A model generated the notes under the pieces. It was not told the DNA's origin and ran no database searches. It saw only the letters and a program-made list of their open reading frames with translations. This document shows, one piece after another, positions 21,301-31,138 of a stretch of 64,000 bases of DNA. The DNA is from Evernia prunastri. Taxonomy: Eukaryota; Ascomycota; Lecanoromycetes; Lecanorales; Parmeliaceae. Both the position numbers and the translations under genes were made by a program. Position 1 is the stretch's first letter; each line of letters begins with the position of its first letter. The stretch lies in the NCBI GenBank assembly GCA_003184365.1, contig NKYR01000008.1, forward strand, positions 248,001-312,000, given 5' to 3'.

Positions 21301-22346
21301 CCTACCTGTCTACGTCTGGTCTCTACTTGCCTGGCTACCTCTCGATACGAATTACGATGTAGCAATAGCGTGCGCCCTTCAACTATCAAGCTTCTCAACA
21401 ATTTCTACTATGTTGAGAGTGGGTACAGAGCCGGACCAGATGAGGACTTAGCTGATCTCGCTGAGCATCAGTTGAGACCATCCGAAGTGGCTTGGCAATC
21501 ATTTATGCTCGGAGCAGTGCAAGACGGTGTTCGATCATGGAGGCTTAGATGCATCGTGATGAGTTTTGTGCTCAACCAGAGATGTGATCTTCGAGACTGT
21601 GCGTACGTCGACTTCGACACTGGCAAAAAAAAAACAAGAAAAAATACCGCCACAGAGAATTTACCGGCGAAGACGACGGTCTTTTCACCCTTTTGGACAG
21701 CCTCCTGGTCAAGACATACAGCGATACTTGGGTCGAGGTTCCCAGTAGTAAAAAGGATCCTGATGCCGCCTACTGCCACCACGTCAGCGGCCGTACCGGT
21801 ATGCTGCTGGTCAACGATACTTTTAAATCTCGCGACAAGAACAGGCCTGAGAATCAGTTGAGACCGTCGGAGATAGCCTGGCAGTCGTTTGTGCTAGGAG
21901 CAATCAAAGACGGTGTTAGGCCATCAAGGCTTAAAAATATAGTGATGAATTTTGTACTCAATGAGAATACGCAACATGTGATTTTCGAGACTGCACGGAC
22001 GTCGACCTCGACGCTGACAGGAACAAATGGCTATAGAGAATTTACCGATAAAGACGACGGTTTTCGCGCCCATTTGGGCAGCGTCCTGGGTAAATTGGCC
22101 ATGCATATGCTCTTGGATCACAAAGCAGAGATAGACTACCGGACTGTGGATCGGGTCCTTCTTCTGGCAAGGGATGATCTCGTCCCTAGCAAGGAACGAG
22201 AATTGGCAAGAACTTTTGGCATCCTGCTTTCCGGACCGAAGCCACTCGAAAAACGGGCTAAATCAGAATCGCCCCGATCGCCGGTGCCAAGAAGTACTAA
22301 AAGGAGGAGATTGAGCAATTCCATCGAGTGCATCTTCAAAACTTGA
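21301..22346 (+). pseudogene. internally duplicated, frameshifted gene of an uncharacterised fungal family
   Basis: Two copies of one domain are visible: 21469-21728 (QLRPSEVAWQSFMLGAVQDG) and 21855-22117 (QLRPSEIAWQSFVLGAIKDG), 386 bp apart. Both continue through a conserved stretch ending VIFET-RTSTSTL and an EFT-DDG block. Copy 1 has lost 8 nt after FVLNQ and gained an A10 run, so its frame breaks twice. Copy 2 is intact from ATG 21801 (181 aa to stop at 22344-22346). It ends in a basic stretch (TKRRRLSN) that could be a nuclear localisation signal. I recall similar LRPSE-AWQS proteins only as uncharacterised fungal proteins. A shorter single-domain gene at 21801-22346 may still be expressed. 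Confidence 0.5.
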
Positions 22347-24207
22347 TACGAGCGATGCCCTGTCACAGCATCGACTCAACTCGGTAGCCCCACTTTAACC
22401 CCCCATCTCTTTCGTCAAAAAAATTCTTGCTCTCGAGCTTGCAGCATCACCAGTTCACGCCTGATTACATCCAGGTCTCAAGCATTGAGCGACTCAGATA
22501 CTGATCTACTCGACCATGGACCATCTTCACTCTCAGCCTGTTATCTATACCTTTCAGGTATTGCGCCTGCGCCACCTCATCTCTGCTCCATCGTACCCCT
22601 GCTGGCTTCGAAGGCTCAGACATCGTCCGTCAACTCACTCTGAGGTTCGTTTCATCATCGTTTCCTATCTTCAACTCGCTCTATCTCGAGAGCTGAAGCA
22701 CGGATTGCTCCATCTCAAGCTTGCTCTGACTCAAGTCAACTCCACTTGAAGCCTCGAAACATCGTCCCTCAAGTCTCCCCGCCAACGCCAAATCTACTGG
22801 AATATCAGTGGCGGGATTCATTGACTAGCTCCATCATTGGTCTGGCCAATCTCTGATCTGCTCTCATCCCAACTCATATCTAGAGTTGGGCTTCGAAATG
22901 CCGTCGGTCGCTTGGGCGTGCGTGACTACCAGGGTAGAGTAAGGCTATTGAAAGTACGAGCGGAGTATGTTGGAATTCAGCCCTCAGTCCTACTGTGCGG
23001 AGCATGTACTATAAGTAGCCCACAAGTCCATAGCAAACAAGCAGCCGTCGTCAATATTTTCACCAGAGTATTTGAGAGACTTGCGGTGCTCTGGGATTCA
23101 CTGTGGACAAGGCCCTCGTCAATGGGCAAAGTTGGATGAAGTGTTGAGTCTGAGAGGTATATTGCGGTGATTTGAGGTATTTCTGGCCATTCCGTGACTA
23201 GTTGATGGTCCACTATCGCTTGAGCCTAATTTCCTCCATACCCTCGCCTTGTTTTCCCTATTTTCCACATTCGGCTGCCACAGGATTGAAAGCCCTCCTT
23301 GCCCGAATTATCACGACAATGTAGTAGCCACTCAAAATTCTATGGCGGGACAAAGCGACAGGGTCATTGCCATTGCTGGAGTGGAAGCGGAAGAGGGAAT
23401 TCAGCAGACGGAAAGATTGTAATGGCAGTGCGTCTTGACCAAGTCAACTTATCTAGAGTAGAGCTGAAGATTACTGCGAGCCTCATCTGGCCTAATCAAT
23501 GTAAAGTAGGACTAGTTTTCCTCGGCTAAATCAAAAACGCTTTCGCTGCCGAGAATACAATTATTTATTATCCTTCCTCACATATTTACAGCTTTCATCC
23601 ACTTTCATTCAAATTTCATCCACCCACTGCAACGTAGAACATAATACTCCCTACTTAGCCCGTAACACAAGCACTGTCGGTCTTTGACTGCAGAATTTCC
23701 TGGAACCTAGCAGACATCTTTCAGTAAAGCCTTCATCATAAGTGACCTTGCTGCTGGAAGCGCGACTGCGCTTGTGAATGGCAAGATGCTTTTTCACCCC
23801 GCTCTTGATGAGAAAATACATCGTTAACTGGTACTTTGGAAAGACTCTCTCTACATTACGTTGGGGAACATCTCGACGGCAAGTTTCGGGGTCCACACAA
23901 ATCACGGAAACTTGTAAGATAGCCTCATAACCGGGGTTCAGCGAAAAGCCTTCAACACACAAACCCAGGCAAGCATAATCACGCACTACACACGATCAGC
24001 CTCCCTGTTAAAGATCACGAACACCGTGCTTCCACTAAGACCTGTCACTTACATCTTGCTCCCACGGGTCTACGTTAGACGTTTTCAGGGTTTGACCCAC
24101 CGAGAAAGTGATCTGAAAGGCGATTCGATCCCGCCCTGAAGGATAGAACTAAAGGTTCGGATCCAATAACAAATTACAGCCCAACTGAATTCAGAAAGTC
24201 GCCACAG
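22347..24207. other. gene-poor DNA with one dispersed repeat copy
   Basis: Open frames at 22516-22749, 22837-23139 (plus) and 23651-23986 (minus, no ATG) have no domain support. A repeat at about 23075-23280 recurs at about 27300-27480. The last 200 bp are the promoter side of the next gene. Confidence 0.5.
23075..23280 (+). repeat. dispersed direct repeat, copy A
   Basis: Blocks CTTGCGGTGCTCT, TGGA-CA, CCTCGTCAA, GCGGTGATTTGAGGT, GACCATTC-GTG and TTGATGG recur in the same order and orientation at about 27300-27480. Divergence is considerable. Confidence 0.7.
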
Positions 24208-25320
24208 ATGTCTTTGTCTTCTCCGAAACAACGTGGATCCAATGTATGCCCGGATGAACAAGAGCTAGACAATGTCCAAGTCACCGAGCCAGATAACTCA
24301 ATTCAAAAGTCACTGGACAGCAAGCTTCGTGCGGAGCTGAAAAGAAATTACTACAAAGGGAAGGAAGAATTCTTTTCAGCCGACATGAGAGTGTATTGGC
24401 AGAGCTATGGTTGTTTTATGTTTAAACTCGTGGACCAACTGCCGGACATCGGTCATCATCATAGCCTTAAGCAACTTTGCAACAAGCCGACGATACTGTA
24501 CTGGGAGCTGTCCGCTCAGAATTCAAATTCCGACGCATGCCCAGGGATAGTCTTCGCCTGCATATACAAATGCTGGTTTCGTCATCACAGCAAACATCCT
24601 GACATAGAATTCGGCAAGTTCTTTGCACATCCGTTTCGGATCACTCCGACAGGACCTCAGACAATACCAGAGATACTGAAGGCGCATGCGCATGTCTGTG
24701 ACCAAGCAGCTACGCGATTGGAATCAACAAGACGTGGCGAGGCTGAAAGCTGTCCAATTCAGCGAAGTCGTTGGCAGCATTTTCATCTGCTTCCTCTCTG
24801 TCGAGCAATCATCTTCCTTCTCGACGAGCGTTTGCCACCTGTGTTCAATGCGGATTGGACTATTTCGTTGGATGATGAGGTGCAGCGAAGAACTGCCATG
24901 TTGGTTCTAACAGGTTATAATGAAGGCCTGAGCCGTGCACTCGATTTCGATTCCATCAGATCGGAGTCGCTTGCGCTTGCAAGACCTGATGTCAGTGTAA
25001 CTGATAATCCGAATGTGATCCGTGTCTCGTTGAAAACCGCCATACAATTCATTTCGGAATTGCAACGAAGAGAAGAAAAGGCGTCCTCGGGCTCAAGGCG
25101 AGATTCGCCAGACAAGATACATGAGCCCAAGATAGAAGGCGTCTCCGCAGCGGTCAACAAGGCCGATGAGTACGTTGATAATATCCTCGACAATCGTTCA
25201 CATGATCGCGGCCGATCTACCGTTCGTTATGTGCTAGACCGGATAGAGGCGAAAGACCGAGGAGAAAACCTTCACGAGAAGGAGTTTGATCTTGCTTGGG
25301 CACAACACAATTGGGTTTAG
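24208..25320 (+). CDS. unrecognised 370-aa protein
   Basis: A single open frame from ATG 24208 to TAG 25318-25320, 370 aa. It is soluble-looking with no signal peptide or membrane segment. The first 45 residues are polar. A middle part with aromatic and Cys/His residues follows (MRVYWQSYGCFMFKLVDQLP, FACIYKCWFRHHSKHPDIEF), then a helical region with FHLLPLCRAIIFLLDERLP and a charged C-terminus (SELQRREEKASSGSRRD, NILDNRSHDRGRSTVRYVLD). I do not recognise any family. It lies between two copies of a dispersed repeat in gene-poor DNA, so it may belong to a mobile or lineage-specific element. Its length and codon continuity make it more likely real than a chance frame. Confidence 0.55.
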   Translation: MSLSSPKQRGSNVCPDEQELDNVQVTEPDNSIQKSLDSKLRAELKRNYYKGKEEFFSADMRVYWQSYGCFMFKLVDQLPDIGHHHSLKQLCNKPTILYWELSAQNSNSDACPGIVFACIYKCWFRHHSKHPDIEFGKFFAHPFRITPTGPQTIPEILKAHAHVCDQAATRLESTRRGEAESCPIQRSRWQHFHLLPLCRAIIFLLDERLPPVFNADWTISLDDEVQRRTAMLVLTGYNEGLSRALDFDSIRSESLALARPDVSVTDNPNVIRVSLKTAIQFISELQRREEKASSGSRRDSPDKIHEPKIEGVSAAVNKADEYVDNILDNRSHDRGRSTVRYVLDRIEAKDRGENLHEKEFDLAWAQHNWV

Positions 25321-25528
25321 GGGAAAATTTCTGCAGAGTCTACGGGTTGGGGCTGGAACTGTTCGTATTGAAATCTGATATCAAGTTCTCGGACCTTGCG
25401 CTGTTGCTCATTTGCCTAGGGTCATTTGCTCTAGTCTATCAGAGATTGAGGCAAGATCAGGTAAGCTGACCAGTGAGGGTTCCAAGGTTCGGCCTATCAG
25501 GACAATCTGAGCTTGTCTTATAGCGGTT

Positions 25529-26245
25529 ATCCACCTGTATTCTATCTTGCAGCTGAATCGACAGACCGCAAGCCCGAATCGAATGCGACCAGAGTAATCA
25601 TTCCAAAAACCTACAATACTGCTTGAAATAAAGCCAGCCACAACCCGAGGCTTTGAGGAATCTCTGTGTGGAACGTGCAATCATTCTGGGGTCAAAGTCA
25701 GCCAAAGAGCGAGGTCTCCAGGACTCCTCTCTAGAAGCTGCTGCACTTTCCAGAGGAAATTCAGTTACAAGGTAAGACTTTTAGGGACCCACTTCACAGA
25801 ACGTGCGACAAGCTTCGGAGATGAAGCCAGCGAAAGAGCGAGGTCTCCAGAACTACTTCCGAGGATCTGCTACGCTTCTTGGAAAACTTCTCTACAAACT
25901 CACAGCACTTCTCGATATAGACCCCTCTCACGATGAGGTCTCAACGAACTATTCCAAGTACCTGTTACGCTTTTCAGGAAACGTATCCACAACGCTACAA
26001 TACTTCTCGAGATAGAGCGAGTCACGGGGCGAGGTTTCAGGGAAGTCTTTCTAGAACCTGTTACGCTTTTCAGGAATCATTACCATGAATCCACAGTACT
26101 TTTCGAGATAGAGTCAATTATAGACTAAGCTCTTAGGCAACCATTCCCTAGAATCCAATTACGGAGGATTGCGATCCAGAAGGGCTGCAAAATTGGAACC
26201 CCAGCAAAGCACAGGTTTCTGGGACAAGAGAACATCAAGCGCCGC
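25529..26245 (+). repeat. dispersed repeat, copy interrupted by about 585 bp
   Basis: The left part (25529-25585) matches 20056-20112 and the right part (26171-26245) matches 20119-20192. The 585 bp between them are absent from the 20-kb copy and hold the 95-bp tandem repeat. Confidence 0.7.
25690..26135 (+). repeat. degenerate tandem repeat, about 95-bp unit
   Basis: The motif GAGGTCT/GAGGTTT recurs at 25711, 25840, 25935 and 26031. Each is followed by CTGCTACGCTT or CTGTTACGCTTTTCAGGAA and CAC-GTACTTCTCGAGATA. Spacing is 95 and 96 bp for the well-kept units; the first interval is 129 bp. Confidence 0.75.
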
Positions 26246-27299
26246 ACGAATTTGGGCGGACTGAAATCTAAAACCGAGTCAAGTCTTGCACAGACTTCTT
26301 CACCGAGGGTAAATCTGGGTTGTTTGGTTGCAGTCAATGGGAACCTAGTTGGCTGATGTAAGCGATAAAATTGGCTCCATGATGGTGCAATATGATCACG
26401 GGCTGGCATCACCTCCCGTGGCGTCTTCTTCTCTCAGCCTCGTACTCAAAGGCGTGTCTGCCCCAATGGTTATGGAGCCGGAGGCTTTGTGTGTGACGGC
26501 TCCGTCTGGTGGGCGAAGATGGCCGAATGCTGTTGGAGAGGGATGCCTCTGTGGAGTATAGTTATGAATATGGATGATTGGACGATGGTGAAGTGATACG
26601 GATCAAAGCATCTCGATCTCGGCGCTTCTATTTTCGACACATCGAAGTATAATTGTCTGCTTGGGAAAAGTTAAAAATGCATGATGCTTTAAGGTAAAGT
26701 GGTGGTAGCCTATCAGCAAAGCCAGTTGAGACTGACTACCTTAGGGACAGAGTGTTTGAATTTGCGTAGTTGTTGGTTTCCAGCCTCGTCCCGGCACGGG
26801 AGCTCTGAGATGGAGAAGTCAAAACCTTACACATGATTCTCTCATTCCTGAAGATTTCAAGATAGAGGACATTACCTACCTTATCTTAACCCCCAAACTC
26901 TCGCTTCGGCCCTCCCCGCCCGAGCTCCTCCCCAGTGTGTACACTTGATGACGATACATGTATCTAGCTAGCGATGAGAGTGGATACCTGGATGGGCTTT
27001 TGGCGCCTGTGAAGTCCTCTGCGGGGTAACTCAAATGGTGTTCAGTATGGTACAAGCAACCACCAAGTAAATATCTGTTTCATCAGATCATCTTACTTCA
27101 GAGCCGGATTTCACATCTCTGAAAGTAGAGTAACAGAGCTCGGTGGGGAGTGGGGATAGAGAGGCTCCACAGCTGCCAACCGACATGCTTGCTTATTCGG
27201 TACAACCAATTACCTCTTCCGAATAGAGAAACTCTGTACACAAGCGCATCTGAAGTGGGTTGAATCTCAGCTCGCTCAAAGACCGGGGCACAAACGCTT

Positions 27300-27480
27300 A
27301 GAGGCTTGCGGTGCTCTCCAGGACTTATTGTGGATCAGAACCTCGTCAAAGAGGAATTCTGTTCTGGGTGCAGTGTTCAGTTTGAAAGCTATGTGGCTAC
27401 ATGGCGGTGATTTGAGGTTCTTGTGACCATTCTGTGGCTGTTTGATGGTTGCTTGGGCTAGGGCTTTTTCTTCCACATTC
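27300..27480 (+). repeat. dispersed direct repeat, copy B
   Basis: Partner of 23075-23280, same orientation, about 4.2 kb away. Shared blocks include CTTGCGGTGCTCT and GCGGTGATTTGAGGT. Confidence 0.7.
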
Positions 27481-27803
27481 CCCCCTTTATCTCCGCAATT
27501 CTCACATTTAAAAAACAAGAAGCCCCACCACTCCATTGTATCAGCGCCATTATGGATCGAACCTAATAGAAACTAAATACCACCAGCGAACACACTTTGC
27601 AGGGCCGAAAGCTTTTGTCGACGGGTCTAGAAGACTCATGGTATCTATATAACCTCCTCGCACTCCCTTCGTTCTTCTTCATCCCCTCAACTTACCACCC
27701 AGTCTTGCAAAGCATTCACCAGCTCACAAAAAAGTTCGCACTTCTTTCAGACTTTACACCAATCCACCTCGCTGTCCTACCGGCCGTCTACTTCAACGGC
27801 AGC

Positions 27804-28699
27804 ATGTCTCCAATTTTGCATATCCTCCTCCTCTGCGCCTTCTCTCTCGGCTGTCTCGCCATGGCTAAGCCCAGTAAGACGACGGCCGTCTCGTCGACAG
27901 TGGTCGTTGAGACCCCCATTCCCATCATACCGCCGCTCTATTCCATCTCGCAAGTTGCAGAGGTAAGCCAGCGTCACAGGTTTCCCCTGGACACGACGGA
28001 ATCCGGCTGATCGAAACGAAGTTTGACAACATTGATGGTATTGACGACACAGGTACCGGCCCCGTTGGTGCCAATGGTATCTATCAAAATCTCAAGTGGA
28101 ATGGCTTCGGTCTTGTCGAGAGTCGCGTTGTCGAGGATATACAGTCCAGCATCTTCGGGGAGCCGGCCATTGTACCGCACTCGGCCCCGAACCTGATCAG
28201 GTTCGCGGAGTCTGATTACCAGACCCGTCATGAGGGTAGGTTTCGTCTCCGCATCCACAAGTTCATTCCATCCCCAATGGCTTCGTGGAGCATTTTTTCC
28301 TCACCCGTCCCTGCTGATGGCATGAGTCCAGGCACCCCCACCATCACAGTCAACTACGGAGATAGCACGATCACCGCCATGACCCTCAGCTCCATGTACT
28401 ACGCCTGTGCATCCATCACCGAAGAGTCGCCCGCGGCCCTCCCTGTCACCTGCACCATCACCGTCACCGGTTACGGGCCTCCGTCTGCGGGCTCCCCGCA
28501 ACTCGCCACCCAGAGCTTCGTGTTCGTGAGCAACGGCGGTTTGACGCAGGACATGGTCCAGGGCACCTTTGACGGCAAGTTCAAGGGACTGTACAATGCC
28601 GTCTTCACGCTTGAGGCCGACGACGTGAATGCGACCACGGCCTTGATCGACAATGTTGCCAACATCGTTTACACGGCCAGCCCTGTTGGGGCCAACTAA
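27804..28699 (+). CDS. small secreted protein of unknown function
   Basis: Three exons are proposed: 27804-27962, 28022-28235 and 28332-28699 (introns 59 and 96 bp), giving 246 aa. ATG 27804 opens a signal peptide (MSPILHILLLCAFSLGCLAM, cleavage near residue 21-23). The mature part has no membrane segment and few cysteines (YYACASI, PVTCTIT), with a beta-rich, lectin- or immunoglobulin-like composition: YQNLKWNGFGLV, ITVTGYGPP, TQSFVFVSNGG. Similar extracellular proteins with a GATTxSFxLxSxYxxC-like core are common in plant-associated and wood-decay fungi, but have no assigned function that I can name. The second intron is an inference: without it the frame also stays open, adding 32 residues. 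It may act outside the cell. Confidence 0.7.
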
Positions 28700-29746
28700 C
28701 GGGTCCGTCGCCGACGAGCGCTCTCACAAGCACTTTGAGGCGTAAGTTGAGATGTAGTCATCTGCGAGACACTGGGTAACGTGGATGGCGCGATGGAGGT
28801 GCATGTGTGTTTTTCTCTTTACTGTCAAAATTTTGGTTCTTAGCGATGTTTCAGCTATGACTTCTGCGCACGTTTGTTACATCACCAAGTTTCTATGCGG
28901 TCAAAGACATGCCCCAGGAGAGTTCTGGAGTATAATGATTGAAGCAACCTACATACTAATACTAGCAATCTACATACAACTATTGCCATATATCTAATAT
29001 TTTGACATTTACCAACTTTTTATTCCGCGGAGTTCTTTTTGCGAGGAGAGCATAGATGGGCTCTTGTCCGTCACGGACCACTGACTTAGAAATGAAGCTG
29101 GCATTTCTGACCGCACATGATCTGTTTTGACTTTCAGACTCGAAACTACCTATCAATCCTCTTATCTTCAAATCTTCTCTGCTAAACCTCCCGTCGAAGT
29201 TTTCCTATCCCAAATTTCCCCATACTAAAACCTCCCATATCAAAACTTTCGGGAAAACTCGCCGGAGCGACAAGAAGGAACGACCTTTTCGACAGCGACT
29301 CTGCATCTCCGCTTTTGGTGGTGGCACGGTAAAGCGGCGCAGGATGCGGGCGTTTGAGGCTGTTGGAGGGGGTTTAAATGGGCGGAACCGCTGAAGTGAG
29401 TTTCGGTGTGGATAAGGGGGAAGGCTGGATGTGGGGGGGGAGAAGAGGAAGATTGGGGCTTGCAGAGAGTGTCGGGGGAGGAAGTGCTTACTGCAATCTT
29501 TCGTTTGCGTGATTTAGAGATTTAGAGTGAATATGATGTTTGTCTTGCGTTTAGAAGCATCGGGCTTGAAGATGCAGAGTCTGAGAGAAGCTGCCTGCAG
29601 TGGCAACAGATAGTGTTATCACACACATTTACATGAAACATCACGTACCCGCCAGATTCCCAGCACCAGCACACCCCAACCGCATATCGAAAACTGGCCT
29701 TATCGTCTCCCCTCTCACAAAATCCAGACGAAAACATCCCAACCCC
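28700..29746. other. intergenic, no gene seen
   Basis: 3' ends of the secreted-protein gene and of the GrpB gene. Short open frames only. A G-rich tract lies at about 29400-29490. Confidence 0.6.
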
Positions 29747-30361
29747 TCAAATCTCCACCCCCCTCGGCCAATCCTTCACCGCCTGCGCCTCCTTCGCATC
29801 CACCTCCTCCTCACTCCACCCCGCCCTCCTCAGAATCTTCCTCACAACCCCATTCTTCCTCGTCGCGTACTGCATCACATTATCATACGCCCCCGCCCCC
29901 GCCGCCTCCACCTTCACAGCGGCGTACTCCTCCCGCAGCGCCCCGTCCCCCCGCAGCGTGTCCCGCACCGCGACGTAATTCCGGTGCGGCAGGCTGCCCT
30001 CCGCCGCGACGTAGACGTGGCGCTCCACGCGTTGCAGCCCCGGCGAACCGGGGCAGAGCTTGAAGCTCCACCGCCCTTGCACGCCGCCGTCGCCGATGTA
30101 GTGGTAGCCGCCTTGGCGTTCGCCGAGCATGAGGGCGCGCTTGAAGAGGGAGAGGGTCGTGGCGGTGAAGGCGGGTGGGGGGATCAGGATCAGGATGTCG
30201 ATGATGTTTTTGCCGGCGAGGAAGGGGACGGCGGTGCTGCCGATGTGCTCGATGGTGAGGTGGGGGACTTGCGCCTGGGCGAGGTCGGAGGTTAGCTCGG
30301 CTTTGATCGCCTCGAAGGCGGTGGGCCAGGTGGGTTGGTATTCGTGGATCTGGATCTCCAT
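29747..30361 (-). CDS. GrpB/UPF0157 family protein (nucleotidyltransferase-like fold)
   Basis: A single exon of 204 aa. It matches the GrpB/UPF0157 family, which has a nucleotidyltransferase-like fold and is frequent in bacteria and present in many filamentous fungi; its cellular role is not established. Visible family features are IHEYQPTWPTAFEAIKAEL at the start, LTIEHIGSTAVPFLAGKNII (the GSTxV segment), DILILIP, then a KLCPG and VAVRDTLRGDGALREEY stretch and C-terminal YDNVMQYATRKNGVVRKIL. ATG 30361 (CCCAAAATGG context) is chosen; the open frame runs further upstream without family similarity. The coding strand is very GC-rich at third positions between 29880 and 30130, unlike neighbouring genes. 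Confidence 0.85.
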   Translation of the reverse strand: MEIQIHEYQPTWPTAFEAIKAELTSDLAQAQVPHLTIEHIGSTAVPFLAGKNIIDILILIPPPAFTATTLSLFKRALMLGERQGGYHYIGDGGVQGRWSFKLCPGSPGLQRVERHVYVAAEGSLPHRNYVAVRDTLRGDGALREEYAAVKVEAAGAGAYDNVMQYATRKNGVVRKILRRAGWSEEEVDAKEAQAVKDWPRGVEI

Positions 30362-31138
30362 TTTGGGAGGGAGCTGTGCGGTGAGGTGGGGTGGGTGTGA
30401 TGGGGTTGGGGGTTGATGGGGTTGGGAGTGTGGGGATTCGGGGGGCTGGTGAAAAGGTTTGGGATTGCGAAAAGTGAAGGCTTGAGGAGCGGTTTTACTA
30501 CTTGTGTGTGTTGATGGGAAAAGAGCGCCGTGTTCACTGTTTTGCACTACCAATTGTATCTTTCTTGGTGGTGGTTCGAGCGAGCTGATCTTTGTGCTAC
30601 CAGAGCTGTATGCCCTTTTGTTGACGCAAACCAGCAAATTTATCTCGATCGAAGGCCCAATGAAACCAATGGATCAAATCTTCCTCCTTCACGCCGAAAT
30701 GGTCGTGCGGAGCAAGGAGCCTTCTCCTTGCTTACTGCTCGAGCTGCTCACTGTGGTCTGCTCGGTGATCAGCGATGCGCATATATAGATATTCCAACTG
30801 ATTGGTTTGCATGGACAAATAGCATGGCAGCGATTACACCTTATTTCTTTGACGATTTGTGGGTAGGATCAAGAAGTTACCCTGGGCCTGTGTAGCTTTT
30901 GTGATACGCTCGGCTCAGCTGATTATCCTATTGGCTAGGCTATTGTGAGCTCTGCGAGAAAGAAAGCGTTCAGATCATGTTTAAGGAGTCAAAGATACGG
31001 ATACGTAGATCTTTGGTAACTACTAGACCTTCACATTACTGCTTTTCACTCATTTCCTTAGCGATCTTTGCTAAGAATCCGCGTCTGTCTCTCCTGCCGT
31101 TATCCTCCGATAAAGACAAACCACCTTGATATAGAGAC
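30362..31138. other. intergenic, no gene seen
   Basis: Promoter of the GrpB gene and 3' flank of the PTR2 gene. Plus-strand open frames at 30504-30895 have no domain and no consistent coding look. Confidence 0.6.

Larger units (their letters stand above)
25321..27803. other. gene-poor DNA with tandem and dispersed repeats
   Basis: 2.5 kb with no supported gene. It carries an interrupted dispersed repeat (25529-25585 and 26171-26245), a 95-bp degenerate tandem repeat (about 25690-26135) and repeat copy B (27300-27480). The last 200 bp, CT-rich with many CTTCC/TCCTC runs, are the leader of the secreted-protein gene. Confidence 0.55.

Noticed and set aside
23651..23986. 111-codon minus-strand frame
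   Set aside because: Begins with GTG, no domain, lies in repeat-rich DNA.
29600..30295. 231-codon plus-strand frame, Pro/Arg/His-rich
   Set aside because: Antisense shadow of the GC-rich GrpB gene.
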